Assembly: GCA_030522415.1 (NCBI GenBank)
Contig: CM060121.1
Span: 21,560,642 to 21,624,641 of the forward strand
Origin: Channallabes apus
Lineage: Eukaryota > Chordata > Actinopteri > Siluriformes > Clariidae
Length of the DNA stretch: 64,000 bases
Reading direction: 5' to 3'
Shown piece by piece: positions 20,803 to 31,297 of this stretch. The notes below the pieces were generated by a model. That model did not search any database and was not told the DNA's origin. It saw only the letters and a list, made by a program, of their open reading frames with translations. The translations under genes and the position numbers were made by a program. Each line of letters starts with the position of its first letter. Positions within the stretch are counted from its first letter, which is position 1.

Positions 20803-22035
20803 AGATTTCAAGTAAAATGTATGTCAGTGTTATTTTATTGACCACCATTTAAATACATAAACAACATCAAATAATGTTAAAATAATATTTAAAGTAAAGG
20901 TTACTCTATTTAAAATAAGATAACTAGGATTATTGTGTAAAAAAAACATTTATAAGCATTCCTTAAGTAAAATATATAAACAAACAGTCAATACAGTTTA
21001 CTGGGAAATTCCAAGTGAACTTTACTTTAGATTTTCTAATTAAAGCTACAGTTCTTTGTGTTTAGTTTTTACTTGGAAATTCTATTGAAATTACTCACAT
21101 TTTCTAAGTGAAAAAACTTTCCTAACTTTTTTTAAGTAAATCCTACTCCAAATTTTTTTCAGTGTAGCACACACGATTTAGTAATAACACAATAGACAAT
21201 ACATTATACAGCTTAAAGTATTGTACTTAATGACAAATTACCTAACAAAAACCGTAAAATTTACCTTATGCCGATGAAAATAAAGTAAGAACGATACGAA
21301 CAAACGCACGCGATGATGCAGCTTCAGCCGTTAATTCAAACTAGAAACGGAGAACTGGGGAGCCAATCAGAGAATGGACAGTCCGAATCTGCCCGCCTCC
21401 AGTCTCTGATTGGCTGGTGGGGCGCAGATTCTAGTATCCGGTTGGCTGGAGTTCTAACGCTCCTGCAGTTTCAAGAGTAAGAGAGTGCAAACATAAATTT
21501 TCTTGAACGGCAAAAGTGATTTTCAGCGCACAAAAACGAGTTGTGAGATGAGATCACGCGTGTGTGGGAGAGAGATTCAGCGTGCAAAAACGAGTCTAAA
21601 AGCGTGCGCACGAGAGAGTAGTGCACTAAATATAAGTACATATTAATAAGCACATTTAAATTTAACTGATAATATACCTAGACTACCGTATATTAAAAAT
21701 TGTATTCTAATGTATACTTTGTACAATGATTATTTCGAGCATATTTAAAAAAATATATATATTGAAAAACAAGTTTCAATAAGTATACTTTGGAAATTAG
21801 ACCAGCCTTTCACTTAAAGTATATTTTCCAATAATATTTTTTGGGAAAGTGTACTACAATACAATTATATTAAAGTATATTTAAAGTTTAATTCCAAAAT
21901 TTGGTAGAAGCATGATGTTAGTATACTTTATATATTAACTGATGGTACAACTTTTTGTTAGTATATTTGCAATGTATTATCGAGGATTTCAATATATTTG
22001 TAATACACTAAAGTGTTTTTTTTTTTTTACTGGGG

Positions 22036-23065
22036 ATCCTTTCCATCTCTTTCTCTTGTACAGATCCACCTCCCCCTCCTTACTGTCCAACCTAGCATAC
22101 AAGTCCACATATGCTCTTTGTTTGGCCTTTGCCATCTGTACCTTCAGCTTACGCTGCATCTTCCTGTACTCCTGTCTACTCTCTTCAGTTCTCTCAGTCT
22201 CCCACTTCTTCTTAGCTAGCCTCTTTCCCTGTATACACTCATGGGTTTCCTCACTACACCACCAAGTCTCCTTGGTCCTTTTTCTGATAATACACCAAGT
22301 ACCCACCTACCTGTCTCCTTGATAACTTTAGCTGTAGTTGTCCAGTCAACTGGAAGCACCTCCTGACCACCCAGAGCCTGTCTCAACTCCTCCCTGAAAA
22401 CTTTTTCAACTTCCAACACTTAGTCCTCTGCACTGCCTTTGTCCTCTTCACCTTCCTTACCACCAGGGTCATTTTACACACTACCATGCTTTGTTGTCTG
22501 GCTACAATGTCCCCAACCAATACTTTTCAATCATTGATCTCTTTCAGATTACAATGTAGACACAATATGTAGTCCAACTGAGTGCTTCTGCCTCCACTCA
22601 TATGTGACCCTATGTTCCTGCCTCTTCTGTAGTATTCACTACTGCTATTTCCATTCTCTTTGCAAAGTCCTCCACCATCTGTCTTTCTACGTTTCTGTCC
22701 AGAAGACCAAACCTGCTCATTACCTCTGTTCCCTTCCCCAACATGTCCATTAAAATCTGCACCAATCACTACTCTCTCACCTATCTAATTTACTCCAGAA
22801 TTTCACCTTCTCTTCTAACTCACATCCTACCTGTGAGGTATAACCACTAACAACCTTGCACATCACCCCTTCAATTTCATTTCCAGCTTCAGACTCATCA
22901 ATCTATCTGATATACTTTTCAGCTCCAGAACATTCCTTACAAACACCTGTTTCAGGATAACTCCTACTCCATTTCTTTTCCTATCCACACCATGGTAAAA
23001 CAACTTGAACTCTGCTCCTAAGGTTCTAGTCTTGCTACCTTTCCTCTCTTGCCTTGCCTGTCACA
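22036..23065 (-). pseudogene. RTE LINE, APE endonuclease and linker
   Basis: Minus-strand frames carry the endonuclease (VLELKSISDRLMSLKLE near 22880, then IGADFNGHVGEGNRG near 22760, then STQLDYILCLHCNLKEI near 22540) and the linker (KETWWCSEETHECIQGKRLA, KMQRKLKVQMAKAKQRAYVD, LYARLDSKEG). Frame changes are frequent. The 5' end is near 23065 with the residual start CQARQERKGSK. Confidence 0.85.
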
Positions 23066-24123
23066 TATTTATAGTTTGCATAGATATTCTTAGAGAACTA
23101 GTTAGCATGTTTTTCTAATGAGCCAGAGACTATCAATATCTATCATATTTAAAAGAAATGGCATTAAAACATCTCCAGGAATTGGGATTAAAAAAAACAT
23201 GAACCACATGAAAAACAGGAAGGAGGGCCCACGAGAAATCAGATTTAGGTAGAAATATATAATGGCTTAGAAAACATTAAGAGCCATAAGAGCCTGAAAA
23301 TAATGTAGTATTTTGGGGAAAAGATTTTTGTCCATTTACAGTATAAAAGCAGCTGATCAAGTAACATTTATGTGGTGGTGAGCACTGCTGCTAAATCATT
23401 TCTATTCAACAGTCTACCGATCAGTCATGCAAAAATAATCAGAGAAACATGTGCTATCAGGGCAATAATTTTTTTTTTTTTAGAATTTACTGTATATACA
23501 TCTTAAACAGTGTGAGGTGTTGTGGTTAAGTTGTGGTGTGTGTCTCTCTTCTTTGTTTTGAAAATCACGGAATGTGATTTTCCTTTGCAGGTCAAGCAGT
23601 GAGTGATGGCACTTTAAAGAAGTGAGTGACTTGCGGTTGTAACGGCTGGAAGATATAAGGCTGCAAAGCATTTCCCAACATCACCACAAGAGGGCTCATC
23701 TCTATCGCGGCCACATTTGGTGGAGGCGGAAGTACTCTGCAGGAGAGAAAAAGGAAAACGAACAAAGCGTATCACGGACATTCATCATCAGCGGGATCTT
23801 TGCAAACCCCGGATTTTCTTTGTGATGAGCTGTGCACGGTACCCGGACTTTTATTTGTTCTGTTCATGTATGAACACTATGTTTACTACTTCTTATCGAA
23901 GTGTCTTGAACAGGAATCAAATAAACAAAAAGAAAAGTCTTTTTTTTTTATCTTTCATATTTCTACCTACTTAGTGTGAAAACTGGGCCTGTTTGGATGA
24001 ACACAGAGCTGATATCCTGGCAGGAAATGAAGAAAGACACACACAAAGCTCTTCCTCAACAGCTCTTAGTCTCTCTCTGTTTTTAGTTTTTATAGCAGTC
24101 AGGGTTGAGAAGCTCAATCACTA
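23066..24123. other. Unassigned stretch with a polyadenylation-like region
   Basis: No coding frame I recognise. 23470-23975 has a GC-richer, possibly transcribed segment with AATAAA at about 23918-23925 followed by a T-run, which might be an LTR or a 3' UTR remnant, but I find no second copy in the window. The rest is AT-rich. Confidence 0.4.
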
Positions 24124-24381
24124 ATACCCCTATTTCACCTGTCCGTTTTGACTCTGGTGAGATGCGGCGTCGGACACCGTGAGTTGCCGCGGTTGCCCGC
24201 CGACGTTCTGCGAAGTTCACCATGGTCCGCAAACTTCCACGAGGCCCGCCAAAAAAATTAAACGTTTAATTTTTCGCGTGGAAAGATGGAAATGTACTCA
24301 CAGCGCCAAAAACTTGCGGTGAATCATAATGAACCATATTTACAGCCACCGCGCGAAACCGCATAGGTGAGATAGGGGTAT
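24124..24381. mobile_element. ATACCCC-type MITE
   Basis: Ends ATACCCCTATTTCACCTG and AGGTGAGATAGGGGTAT, TA on both sides. Intact 258-bp copy, useful as reference for the nested pair at 19001-19482. Confidence 0.85.
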
Positions 24382-24719
24382 TATACTCGACAATGGCATA
24401 TAATTCGCAGACTTATTAGTTTACAAAAATGTTTTAGACCAATTAGGTGAAATTTTATAATTTCCCATGGCACACCTGACGATCTCTCATGGCACACTAG
24501 TGTACCACGGCACAGTGGTTGAAAAACACTGCTCTAAGCCAATAAGTGGTTAACGGTGCTCTAAGGCAATGGGTCATTGACAGCACTCTGATCCAATGAC
24601 ATTTGCCATTGTCAGGTTGACAGTACATTTGCCAAATTATGTTGGGGGGGCACCAGGGGGCTAACCATATTTCGGGGGAGATGGGGGCGTGCCACCCCTC
24701 TAGAACCGCCCCTGGCTGT
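24382..24719. other. Possible hAT-type remnants
   Basis: Contains CATGGCACAC...CACGGCACAGTGGTTGAAAA (near 24470-24525) and, at 24700-24716, CTAGAACCGCCCCTGG, which resembles the outer end of hAT MITEs starting CAGGGGCGGTTCTAG. No matching left end or target duplication was found, so borders are unknown. Confidence 0.4.
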
Positions 24720-25550
24720 TCCCAAACCAGGATGTTTCCTGTCAAGGAGCTCTCTATGGTGCAGGGGTAAACGTTATTAAGCACCATGGATGGCAGTTCC
24801 TCTTTTGCTTTAAACTGAAGTCCACTATCAGCTCCTTTGCCTCTAATGGATCCAGTGTGTCAGGTAGTGAAGAGATGATGAAGTCTCTGACCAGTCACTC
24901 AATGCACTTACACCATGTTCCAAATTATTACGCAAATGATAATTTTCTCAGATTTTCATAATTAGTCAATGCAAATGACAGTCAGTATAGTTTTCAAGTC
25001 ATCAACCATTAGGGTATAATTAAAATTTTATTGAACAAACCTCCTAATGATAATATTTATAAAAAAATAAAAAACTGAAAAACACACTGTTCCAAATTAT
25101 TATGCACAGTTCTTCGAAATGGCCTTGTAGCCTTTGCCTCCACTATGTGCATTGACAACAGGCATACGGAGATCATGACTTGAGTTTTTTCTTTTTGACT
25201 GAGAATAATCAAAGCTTTGCGACCCTAATTATACTTTTCAGAGCAGTTGTTACCATTTAACATTATTAGGCATTAAATGATTACACAAATTGATTACAGT
25301 CACTGGAGTGTGAAACCACGTGTACGTTAACAATAGAAGGAATTTTTTGTAAGATTGGGAATAGGATATGATTAATTTTGAACAGGCTCAAAAGAGAATC
25401 TCTGGCAACATCTATTGGTATACAAATTAAGTTTAGCTAACACATATGTGGGGTTGTGCATAGCAGCTAACATATATTGAATACAGAAGTAATTTTTATA
25501 AAAAGAAATATAAATAAATATATACATACGCACACAGACACAAACACACA

Positions 25551-25940
25551 CAGTGGAACCTCGGATTGTGAGCATAATTAGTTCCGGAAGCGGGCTCGTA
25601 TTCCGAAACACTCGTAAACCAAATTGAATATGTCCTATAAGAAATAATGGAAACTCAAATTATTTGTTCCACAGCCCAAAAATAAATACATTATTTACAC
25701 AAAATATTAAGTAAAAATTAAAAATTAATCGGCAAAAAAAAAAGGTTAAATAAATCCCAACAGATACGTGTTTCTGTTTCTGTGTGTGAGAATCTAAAGT
25801 AAGCTTCCCTCTCCCCCTTCTCGTCTTACACAGTTACCCATCCTCCACTCTAGTAGGAGGGGTCTGTGTGTACACATGCATACAGACACAAAATAAAATA
25901 TGTTTGTAAAATATGTTGCTCGTAATCCGAGGTTCCACTG
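25551..25940. mobile_element. Mariner-type MITE, CAGTGGAACCTCGGATT ends
   Basis: CAGTGGAACCTCGGATT at the left and AATCCGAGGTTCCACTG at the right. Interior has an echo (CTCGTAAACC). Flanked by CA and TA microsatellite, so the TA duplication is not cleanly readable on the left. Confidence 0.8.
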
Positions 25941-26275
25941 TATATACACACATACACACACAGAATATATAAGATACAGGAGATGCACAAAAAAAAACAT
26001 AAAACATTTAAAAAAAAAATTAAGCTAATTAAAGATATAATATGCACAACAGAGTTAAAATCATTTATAGGTTGTAAAGAACTGAAAATAGGCTTTTGTG
26101 GAATTTGCAGCATTATGAGGTCATATTTACTGAAATCAAAAGCCATTTAAGTCAAAAACATCCTAACAGGTCATGTTACATCTTAACATAGGACCCCTTC
26201 TTTGATACCACCTTCACAATTCTTGCATCCATTGAACTTGTGAGTTTTTGGACAGTTTCTGCTTGAATTTTTTTT

Positions 26276-26760
26276 TCAGGATGTCAGAATAGCCTCCCAG
26301 AGCTGCTGTTTTGATGTGAACTGCCATCTATCATAGATCTTTTGCTTGAGGATTCTCCAAAGGTTCTCAATGGGGTTGAGGTCAGGGGAGAATGGTGGCC
26401 ACACCATGAGTTTCTCATCTTTTATGCCCATCGCAGCCAATGACACAGAGGTATTCTTTGCAGCATGAGATGGTGCATTGTCATGCATGAATATTGTGCT
26501 ACTAAAGTTCTTCTTTTTGTACCATGGAAAACTCTATATACTTTGCCGAGGTCATTTTCACACCTTCAGGGACCCTAAAGGGGCCTACCAGCTCTCTTCC
26601 CATGATTCCGGCCCAAAACAAGACCCCACCACCACCTTGTTGACGTCGCAGCCTTGTTGGGACATGGTGGCCATCCACCAACCATCCACTACTCCATCCA
26701 CCTGGACCATCCAGGGTTGCAAGACAGTCATCAATAAACAAGACTAGTCTTCATGTATGT
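26276..26760 (-). pseudogene. Tc1-like transposase, catalytic half
   Basis: Two minus-strand frames: 26502-26741 with FIDDCLATLDG and GGGGVLFWAGIMGRELVGPF (first and second catalytic region) and 26276-26488 with MHDNAPSHAAKNTS and WPPFSPDLNPIENLWRILKQ (DDE end: D in HDNAPSH, E in NPIENLW). They are separated by a frame change near 26495. Would cut and paste the element at TA; broken here. Confidence 0.85.
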
Positions 26761-26827
26761 CTAGGCCCACTGCAACCGTTTCTGGTTTTCCTTCATTAGT
26801 TAAGGGTGGCCGAATAATAGGTTAATG

Positions 26828-27052
26828 GGGCAGTGGTAGCTCAGAGGGCTAAGGCACTGAGTTACTGATCGGAAGATTGGTGGTTCGATCCCCAGCTCCA
26901 CCAGTTTGCCACTGTTGGGCCCTTGAGCAAGGCCCTTAACCCTAACTGCTCCAGGGGCGCTGTATCATGGCTGACCCTGCGCTCTGATTACACTGGGATA
27001 TGTGAAGAAGGAATTTAACTGTGCTGTAATGTATATGTGACAAAGGCTTAAC
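26828..27052 (+). repeat. V-SINE (tRNA-derived)
   Basis: tRNA-like head with A box TAGCTCAGAGGG (~26837) and B box GGTTCGATCCC (26882-26892), then the conserved V-SINE core CACTGTTGGGCCCTTGAGCA followed by AGGCCCTTAACCC. Flanked by TAATG (26823-26827, 27053-27057). Abundant in otophysan fish, which supports the organism guess. Confidence 0.9.
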
Positions 27053-27112
27053 TAATGCACAACTGCAAGTCACACCTTGAGGTTCGCAGGAACTCCAGAG
27101 GCACCAGCAGCT

Positions 27113-27412
27113 TCAAATACCTATTTGCTGCTTTGTAATGGTCTTTTTTGCAGCTGCTCTCGTAATCTGATGAATTTGTCTTGCAGAAACCTTCCTCATT
27201 CTGCCTTTATCTGCACAAACCCGTCTGTGCTCTGAATCAACCACAAATGTCTTCACAGTACGATGATCACGCTTAAGTTTTCGTGAAATATCTAATGTTT
27301 TCATACCTTGTCCAATGTATTGCACTATTTGACGCTTTTTTCGGCAGTAGAGAGATCCTTCTTCTTTCCCATATTGCTTGAAACCTGTAGCCTGCTTATT
27401 AATGTGGAACAA
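27113..27412 (-). pseudogene. Tc1-like transposase, DNA-binding N-terminus
   Basis: 99 open residues: RQIVQYIGQGMKTLDISRKL and KRDHRTVKTFVVD form the first helix-turn-helix, RMRKVSARQIHQITRAAAKK the second. Belongs with the catalytic half at 26276-26760; the V-SINE lies between them. Confidence 0.85.
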
Positions 27413-27660
27413 CCTTTTTCAGTACTTTTCCTTTAATTGGGCTCATCTGGCAAACTAATTATCACATGTGTCTTAGATTAATTTCAGTGATCCAAAGAGC
27501 TCTGAGACACAACACCATCCATGAGTTTAATTTAAAAACCAAACATTTAATGTTTATGACACTTACATCCAATTTGCATAATAATTTGGAACGTGGTGTA
27601 CTCACTACTGAAGTCAGGGCTACAGGGCAGTGGTCGTTGAGGGACCCAATCACTTTAACC

Positions 27661-28190
27661 TTACATTTGGCCACAAGAAACTTCCCCCACATTTCTATCT
27701 GCACATTCACAAAAACCTGGCCCTGTGACTGCAAATAATGGAATCACCCCATGATGAGCCAATGCCATCCAAACCAGAAAATAAGCGCCAGGGTCTTTCT
27801 CGCTATGTGCACTGAAGAACTGAAGAACCAGAACTGTTACTAGAAGCTGCCTGCCTATCACAAGTGCACCCTGCTGCTGCCACACACCTTTTGCTCTGTG
27901 CTGCTAACCAAATTTTAATAGGAGTACTATAGCAGGTTTGTCTCCATAAAGTATTCCAGAAAAGGGTGCCAAACTCATGAAAAGAGATTTTGCTTCTGTC
28001 TTATTGCAAATCAGATTTTTACGAATTTAAGAGCATGCTGAAAGTCAACAACCTATTGGCAATATGTAAAGGAACCCCTGATTTTGAGCTAATTTGATTA
28101 AGTTGTATAGCCAGTAAAGTTGCCAATGTAATCAGCTTGACAGATTTTGCTAAAACCCAAAACATTACCATCAAGGGTTTGTCAGAAAAG
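27661..28190. other. Stretch with nothing recognised
   Basis: About 530 bp without a convincing coding frame or repeat match inside the window; it ends with GAAAAG, the target duplication of the next element. Confidence 0.5.
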
Positions 28191-28757
28191 TATGGAAGTA
28201 TATTAGTGCCAAAATTCCTGAAAGCAAAATAGCAGGTTGAATTACATGAACTGAAAAAAACGTGTTGAAATAAAAATGTTTGAATTTTTCTGCATTGCAA
28301 TTTGATCTGAATTGAAAAAATCCTTAGAGCATTTACAGTGTTTGAAATTTTTGCCACTGCAATTTATTGTGGTTGTATATTTCAAGTGAAAATGTAATTC
28401 AAGCATTTAAAATTCAATGCAAAAATACTCAAGTTAATAAATTGCTGTTCAAAAATATTTTCTGGTGTTAAAAATACAATCTTTATTATTTTTCAATCTT
28501 ACAAATTCAAGTAACAAAATTCAGGTAGTAAAAATTCAGGTAACAAAATTCAGGTAGTAAAAATTCAGGTAGCAAAATTCAGGTCGCTAAAATGCTGGTC
28601 TTCACATCCGGGATATCACAGGAAGAGCAGTGGAGTGCCGCGTGCTGCTGAACGGGCCGCAATGCACTTTAAAGTGTGCTTCCTGATCCCTCTGCAGTCT
28701 ACTTCCCAGAAACTAACAGGCTGGGTTGCCAGTTGCACAATAAACGGTTAAAATTAC
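28191..28757. repeat. Left inverted arm with subterminal tandem repeats
   Basis: At 28498-28592 the arm contains short repeats of the form ATTCAGGTAGTAAAA / ATTCAGGTAACAAA, about 16 bp each; the right arm has a counterpart array (34376-34490). Inner part contains CTTCACATCCGGGATATCAC and GAAACTAACAGGCTGGGTTG. Confidence 0.85.
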
Positions 28758-31297
28758 AGACGCTGCCGGGCTTTTTTCACCACGGTGCTGATGTGACAGG
28801 ACCATGATAGGTCCTGCGTGATGTGAACACCGAGGTATCTGAAGCTGTCCACTCTCTCCACTGGGCTCCTGTTGATGACGGGAGTCTGGTAGTTCCTCTC
28901 CTGCTTTGTACTAAAGTCCACTATCAGCTCCTTTGTCTTACTGACGTTCAGGAGGAGATTGTTCCTCTGGCACCAGTTCTCCAGATTTCCAATCTCCTCT
29001 AGGTAGTCCGACTCATCATTGTTGGTGATCAGTCCGACCACGACGGTGTCGTCAGCAAACTTGATGATGGAGGTGGAGTTGGTAGTGGCCACGCAGTCGT
29101 GGGTGTACAAAGAGTACAGCAGTGGGCTCAGAACACAACCCTGGGGGGCTCCAGTGCTAAGAGTGAGTGTGGCTGAGACATGTCCGCCCATCCTTACTGC
29201 CTGTGGTCTGCCAGTCAGAAAATTGGAGATCCACTGACATATAGATGAGCTCAGTCCCAGGTGCTCCAGCTTGGTGGTGAGTGTGGAGGGAATTATGGTG
29301 TTAAAAGCAGAGCTGTAGTCGATAAAGAGCATTTTAACATAATTCCCTTTCCTAGTGTCCAGGTGAGTGAGTGATGTGTGGAGGAGATGAGAGATTGCAT
29401 CGTCTGTGGAGCGGTTCTGACGGTATGCAAACTGTAGTGGGTCCAGTGTGTCGGGTAGTGAAGAAATGATGAAGTCTCTGATAAGGCGTTCAAAGCACTT
29501 CATCACTACTGAGGTGAGAGCTACAGGGCGATAGTCGTTGAGAGAAGCAGGATGTGGTTTCTTTGGAACAGGAACAATGATGGACTCTTTGAAGCATGTG
29601 GGGATCACCGACTGAGATAAAGAGATGTTGAATATCTCAGTGAACACAGGTGCTAGCTGTTCTGCGCAGGCTCTGAGGATACGACCTGAGATGCCGTCTG
29701 GTCCTGCTGCTTTCCTGGTGTTCACTCTCTTGAAGGCTCTCCTCACGTCGTGCTCGGAGATGATGAGCGCGTTCCCGGTGCTGGCTGTGTCTTCCTGTCT
29801 GCAGCCGTTAGCGCCGCTAGCATTAGCGCCGTTAGCATTAGCATCGCTAGCGTCTTTAGCTGTAGCCTCGAAGCGAGCATAGAAGATGTTGAGCTCGTCT
29901 GCCAGAGTCGCGTCCGCGTTCGTCATACTGGATGCTGGTGCTTTATAGTCCGTTATTGTTCTCAGTCCCTGCCACAGGCTCCTAGAGTCACTCTGTTGAA
30001 GCTGTGACTCTAGTTTTCTCCCGTAGCACTGCTTCGCCTCTTTCACCGCCTTCCGGACGTTGTATGAAGCAGCCTTGTACGGTTCCATGTCCCCCGATGC
30101 AAGTCCCGTGTTGTAGGCAGCTGTGCGAGATCTCAGAGCATCGCGGATGGTTTTATCCACCCACGGCTTCTGGTTGGGAAACGTTCTGATAGTCTTTTTC
30201 TCTACCGTATCGTCTATCAGCTTTTCAATAAATCCCACAACCGCTTCCGTAAACACGCTGACGTCATCATCGGAGCTGTTTCTGAGCATGTCCCAGTCTG
30301 CGTCATCGAGTGCGTCCTGTAACGCGGCCACCGATTGGTCCGTCCAGCGCGCGGCCTCCCTCTGGACCGGAACTTCCTGTTTCAGCCTTTGTTTATATTT
30401 TGGCATGAGGAAGATGGCGGCGTGGTCGGATTTACCAAACGCTGGGCGAGATTGTGCCTTGTAACCGTCTTTGACCGTGGTATAACAGTGGTCCAGTGTC
30501 CTTTCGCCCCTGGTGGGGCAGGTGATGTGCTGATAAAAGTTCGGCGCTGCGCGTTTGAGGTTGGCATTATTAAAATCCCCCGCCACAATGAGCGCAGCGT
30601 CCCGGTGTTGTGTCTGGTGCTGTGTGAGCGCCTCATGCAGCTTGCATAAGGCAGTCTTAGTGTCTGCTTGTGGAGGAATGTAAACGGCACTGATTATGAC
30701 CGATGTGAACTCCCGTGGAAGATAAAATGGACGACACATGATGGACAGTAGTTCCAGGTTTGGTGTGCAGGAGCGTGTAAGAGGAACAACGCTCGCGCTG
30801 TTGCACCAGCTGTTGTTCACCATTAAGCACACGCCGCCTCCCCTTGACTTCCCCGAGTCCCGCGTCCTGTCCATGCGGTGAACCGAGAAGAACTCGGCCG
30901 GCTGTATGGCGTGGTCTGGCACCACTGGGTTCAGCCATGTCTCGGTGAAGCAGAGGAGATTGCAGTCCCGAATGTCTCTCTGGAACTTTATCCTGGCCCT
31001 GAGGTCATCGAGCTTGTTCTCCAGTGACTGGACGTTGGCGAGCAGGATACTAGGCAGAGGTGTGCGGTGTGCACGGGCCCTGAGCCGGTTCCTCACACCA
31101 GCTCGTTTCCCTCGGGTTCGTCGCTTCGCATCGCGTCCATTGTTCTCCCTCAGGATCTCACTCGGCCAGCTCGGATCCGGAGTTAAAACTGTCGAATTGT
31201 GAGTACATTGTATACCAATAGAAACAAGAGTGTCTCTATCATACCTAATGTACTCAATGGTGGTGATTTTGCCGATTTTAAAACACTGAAAACTCAC
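28754..31297 (-). CDS. Non-LTR retrotransposon polyprotein, Rex1/L2/CR1 group
   Basis: 847 residues open on the minus strand, the longest LINE frame here. The first ~45 residues may be outside the true protein. APE endonuclease: LLANVQSLENKLDDL, FTETWLNP, VAGDFNNANL, SDHAAIF (~85-310). RT: AGPDGISGRILRACAEQLAP, NDYRPVALTSVVMKCFERL, MLFIDYSSAFNTII, STGAPQGCVLSPLLYSLYTH, IIKFADDTVVVG (~530-780). All catalytic boxes are intact. The C-terminus is cut at KKARQRL where the left arm begins, so thumb completion and 3' UTR are missing. Confidence 0.85.
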   Translation of the reverse strand: MSFQCFKIGKITTIEYIRYDRDTLVSIGIQCTHNSTVLTPDPSWPSEILRENNGRDAKRRTRGKRAGVRNRLRARAHRTPLPSILLANVQSLENKLDDLRARIKFQRDIRDCNLLCFTETWLNPVVPDHAIQPAEFFSVHRMDRTRDSGKSRGGGVCLMVNNSWCNSASVVPLTRSCTPNLELLSIMCRPFYLPREFTSVIISAVYIPPQADTKTALCKLHEALTQHQTQHRDAALIVAGDFNNANLKRAAPNFYQHITCPTRGERTLDHCYTTVKDGYKAQSRPAFGKSDHAAIFLMPKYKQRLKQEVPVQREAARWTDQSVAALQDALDDADWDMLRNSSDDDVSVFTEAVVGFIEKLIDDTVEKKTIRTFPNQKPWVDKTIRDALRSRTAAYNTGLASGDMEPYKAASYNVRKAVKEAKQCYGRKLESQLQQSDSRSLWQGLRTITDYKAPASSMTNADATLADELNIFYARFEATAKDASDANANGANASGANGCRQEDTASTGNALIISEHDVRRAFKRVNTRKAAGPDGISGRILRACAEQLAPVFTEIFNISLSQSVIPTCFKESIIVPVPKKPHPASLNDYRPVALTSVVMKCFERLIRDFIISSLPDTLDPLQFAYRQNRSTDDAISHLLHTSLTHLDTRKGNYVKMLFIDYSSAFNTIIPSTLTTKLEHLGLSSSICQWISNFLTGRPQAVRMGGHVSATLTLSTGAPQGCVLSPLLYSLYTHDCVATTNSTSIIKFADDTVVVGLITNNDESDYLEEIGNLENWCQRNNLLLNVSKTKELIVDFSTKQERNYQTPVINRSPVERVDSFRYLGVHITQDLSWSCHISTVVKKARQRL

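Larger units (their letters stand above)
16655..21164 (+). mobile_element. CACTA-like (EnSpm) element carrying a gene-like unit
   Basis: Begins CACTGTAAAAAG and ends TTTTTTTCAGTG, flanked by TA (16653-16654, 21165-21166). Element A lacks it at the corresponding site, so it is an insertion into B. No CACTA transposase is seen. Inside are a promoter-like GC-rich start, splice-like signals, a coding last exon and an AATAAA (20797-20802), all on the plus strand. Subterminal AAGTAAAA-type words occur near the right end. Confidence 0.75.
15189..22035. mobile_element. Element B: inverted relative of element A, heavily loaded
   Basis: Both ends are CCCCAGTA plus an A-run (inverted at the right), with AT on both sides (15187-15188 and 22036-22037). 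Removal restores RTE codons for DGKDVQQVR. Left and right thirds match element A in inverted orientation, including the CCAAT island (21355-21455). It has grown by an 11-copy minisatellite and by a 4.5-kb CACTA-like insertion. Confidence 0.85.
5763..23065 (-). mobile_element. RTE-clade LINE split into four pieces by three insertions
   Basis: Four separated minus-strand pieces (22036-23065, 15059-15188, 11477-11746, 5763-6007) read in order as one RTE ORF: APE endonuclease, linker, RT start, RT middle. The gaps are filled by element B, element A and a chromovirus. Each junction shows a short target duplication (AT, TAC or TA, and CATCA), and the protein alignment is continuous across every gap. 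The 3' end is missing at the left, where L2 sequence abuts. Confidence 0.85.
24911..27598 (-). mobile_element. Tc1-like transposon with two passengers
   Basis: Ends CACCATGTTCCAAATTATTA and its inverted counterpart TAATAATTTGGAACGTGGTG, with TA on both sides (24909-24910, 27599-27600). Minus-strand transposase pieces are inside. It carries an AT-rich mariner-type MITE (25551-25940) and a V-SINE (26828-27052). Confidence 0.9.
24720..27660 (-). mobile_element. Rex1/L2-like LINE fragment split by a Tc1 element
   Basis: 24790-24910 and 27599-27650 match, in antisense, the RT part of the LINE ORF at 28754-31297 (compare 28890-28940 and 29437-29550), with an internal deletion near 24838. A Tc1 element sits in the middle with a TA duplication; the LINE sequence is continuous across it (GCACTTA then TACTCACTACTGAAG). 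Confidence 0.75.

Noticed and set aside
26828..26905. tRNA gene
   Set aside because: A and B boxes are present, but the sequence runs into the V-SINE core and has flanking duplications; it is a SINE head.
28754..31297. Host gene, given the 847-residue frame
   Set aside because: Endonuclease and RT motifs identify it as a LINE; a second fragment lies nearby at 24720-27660.
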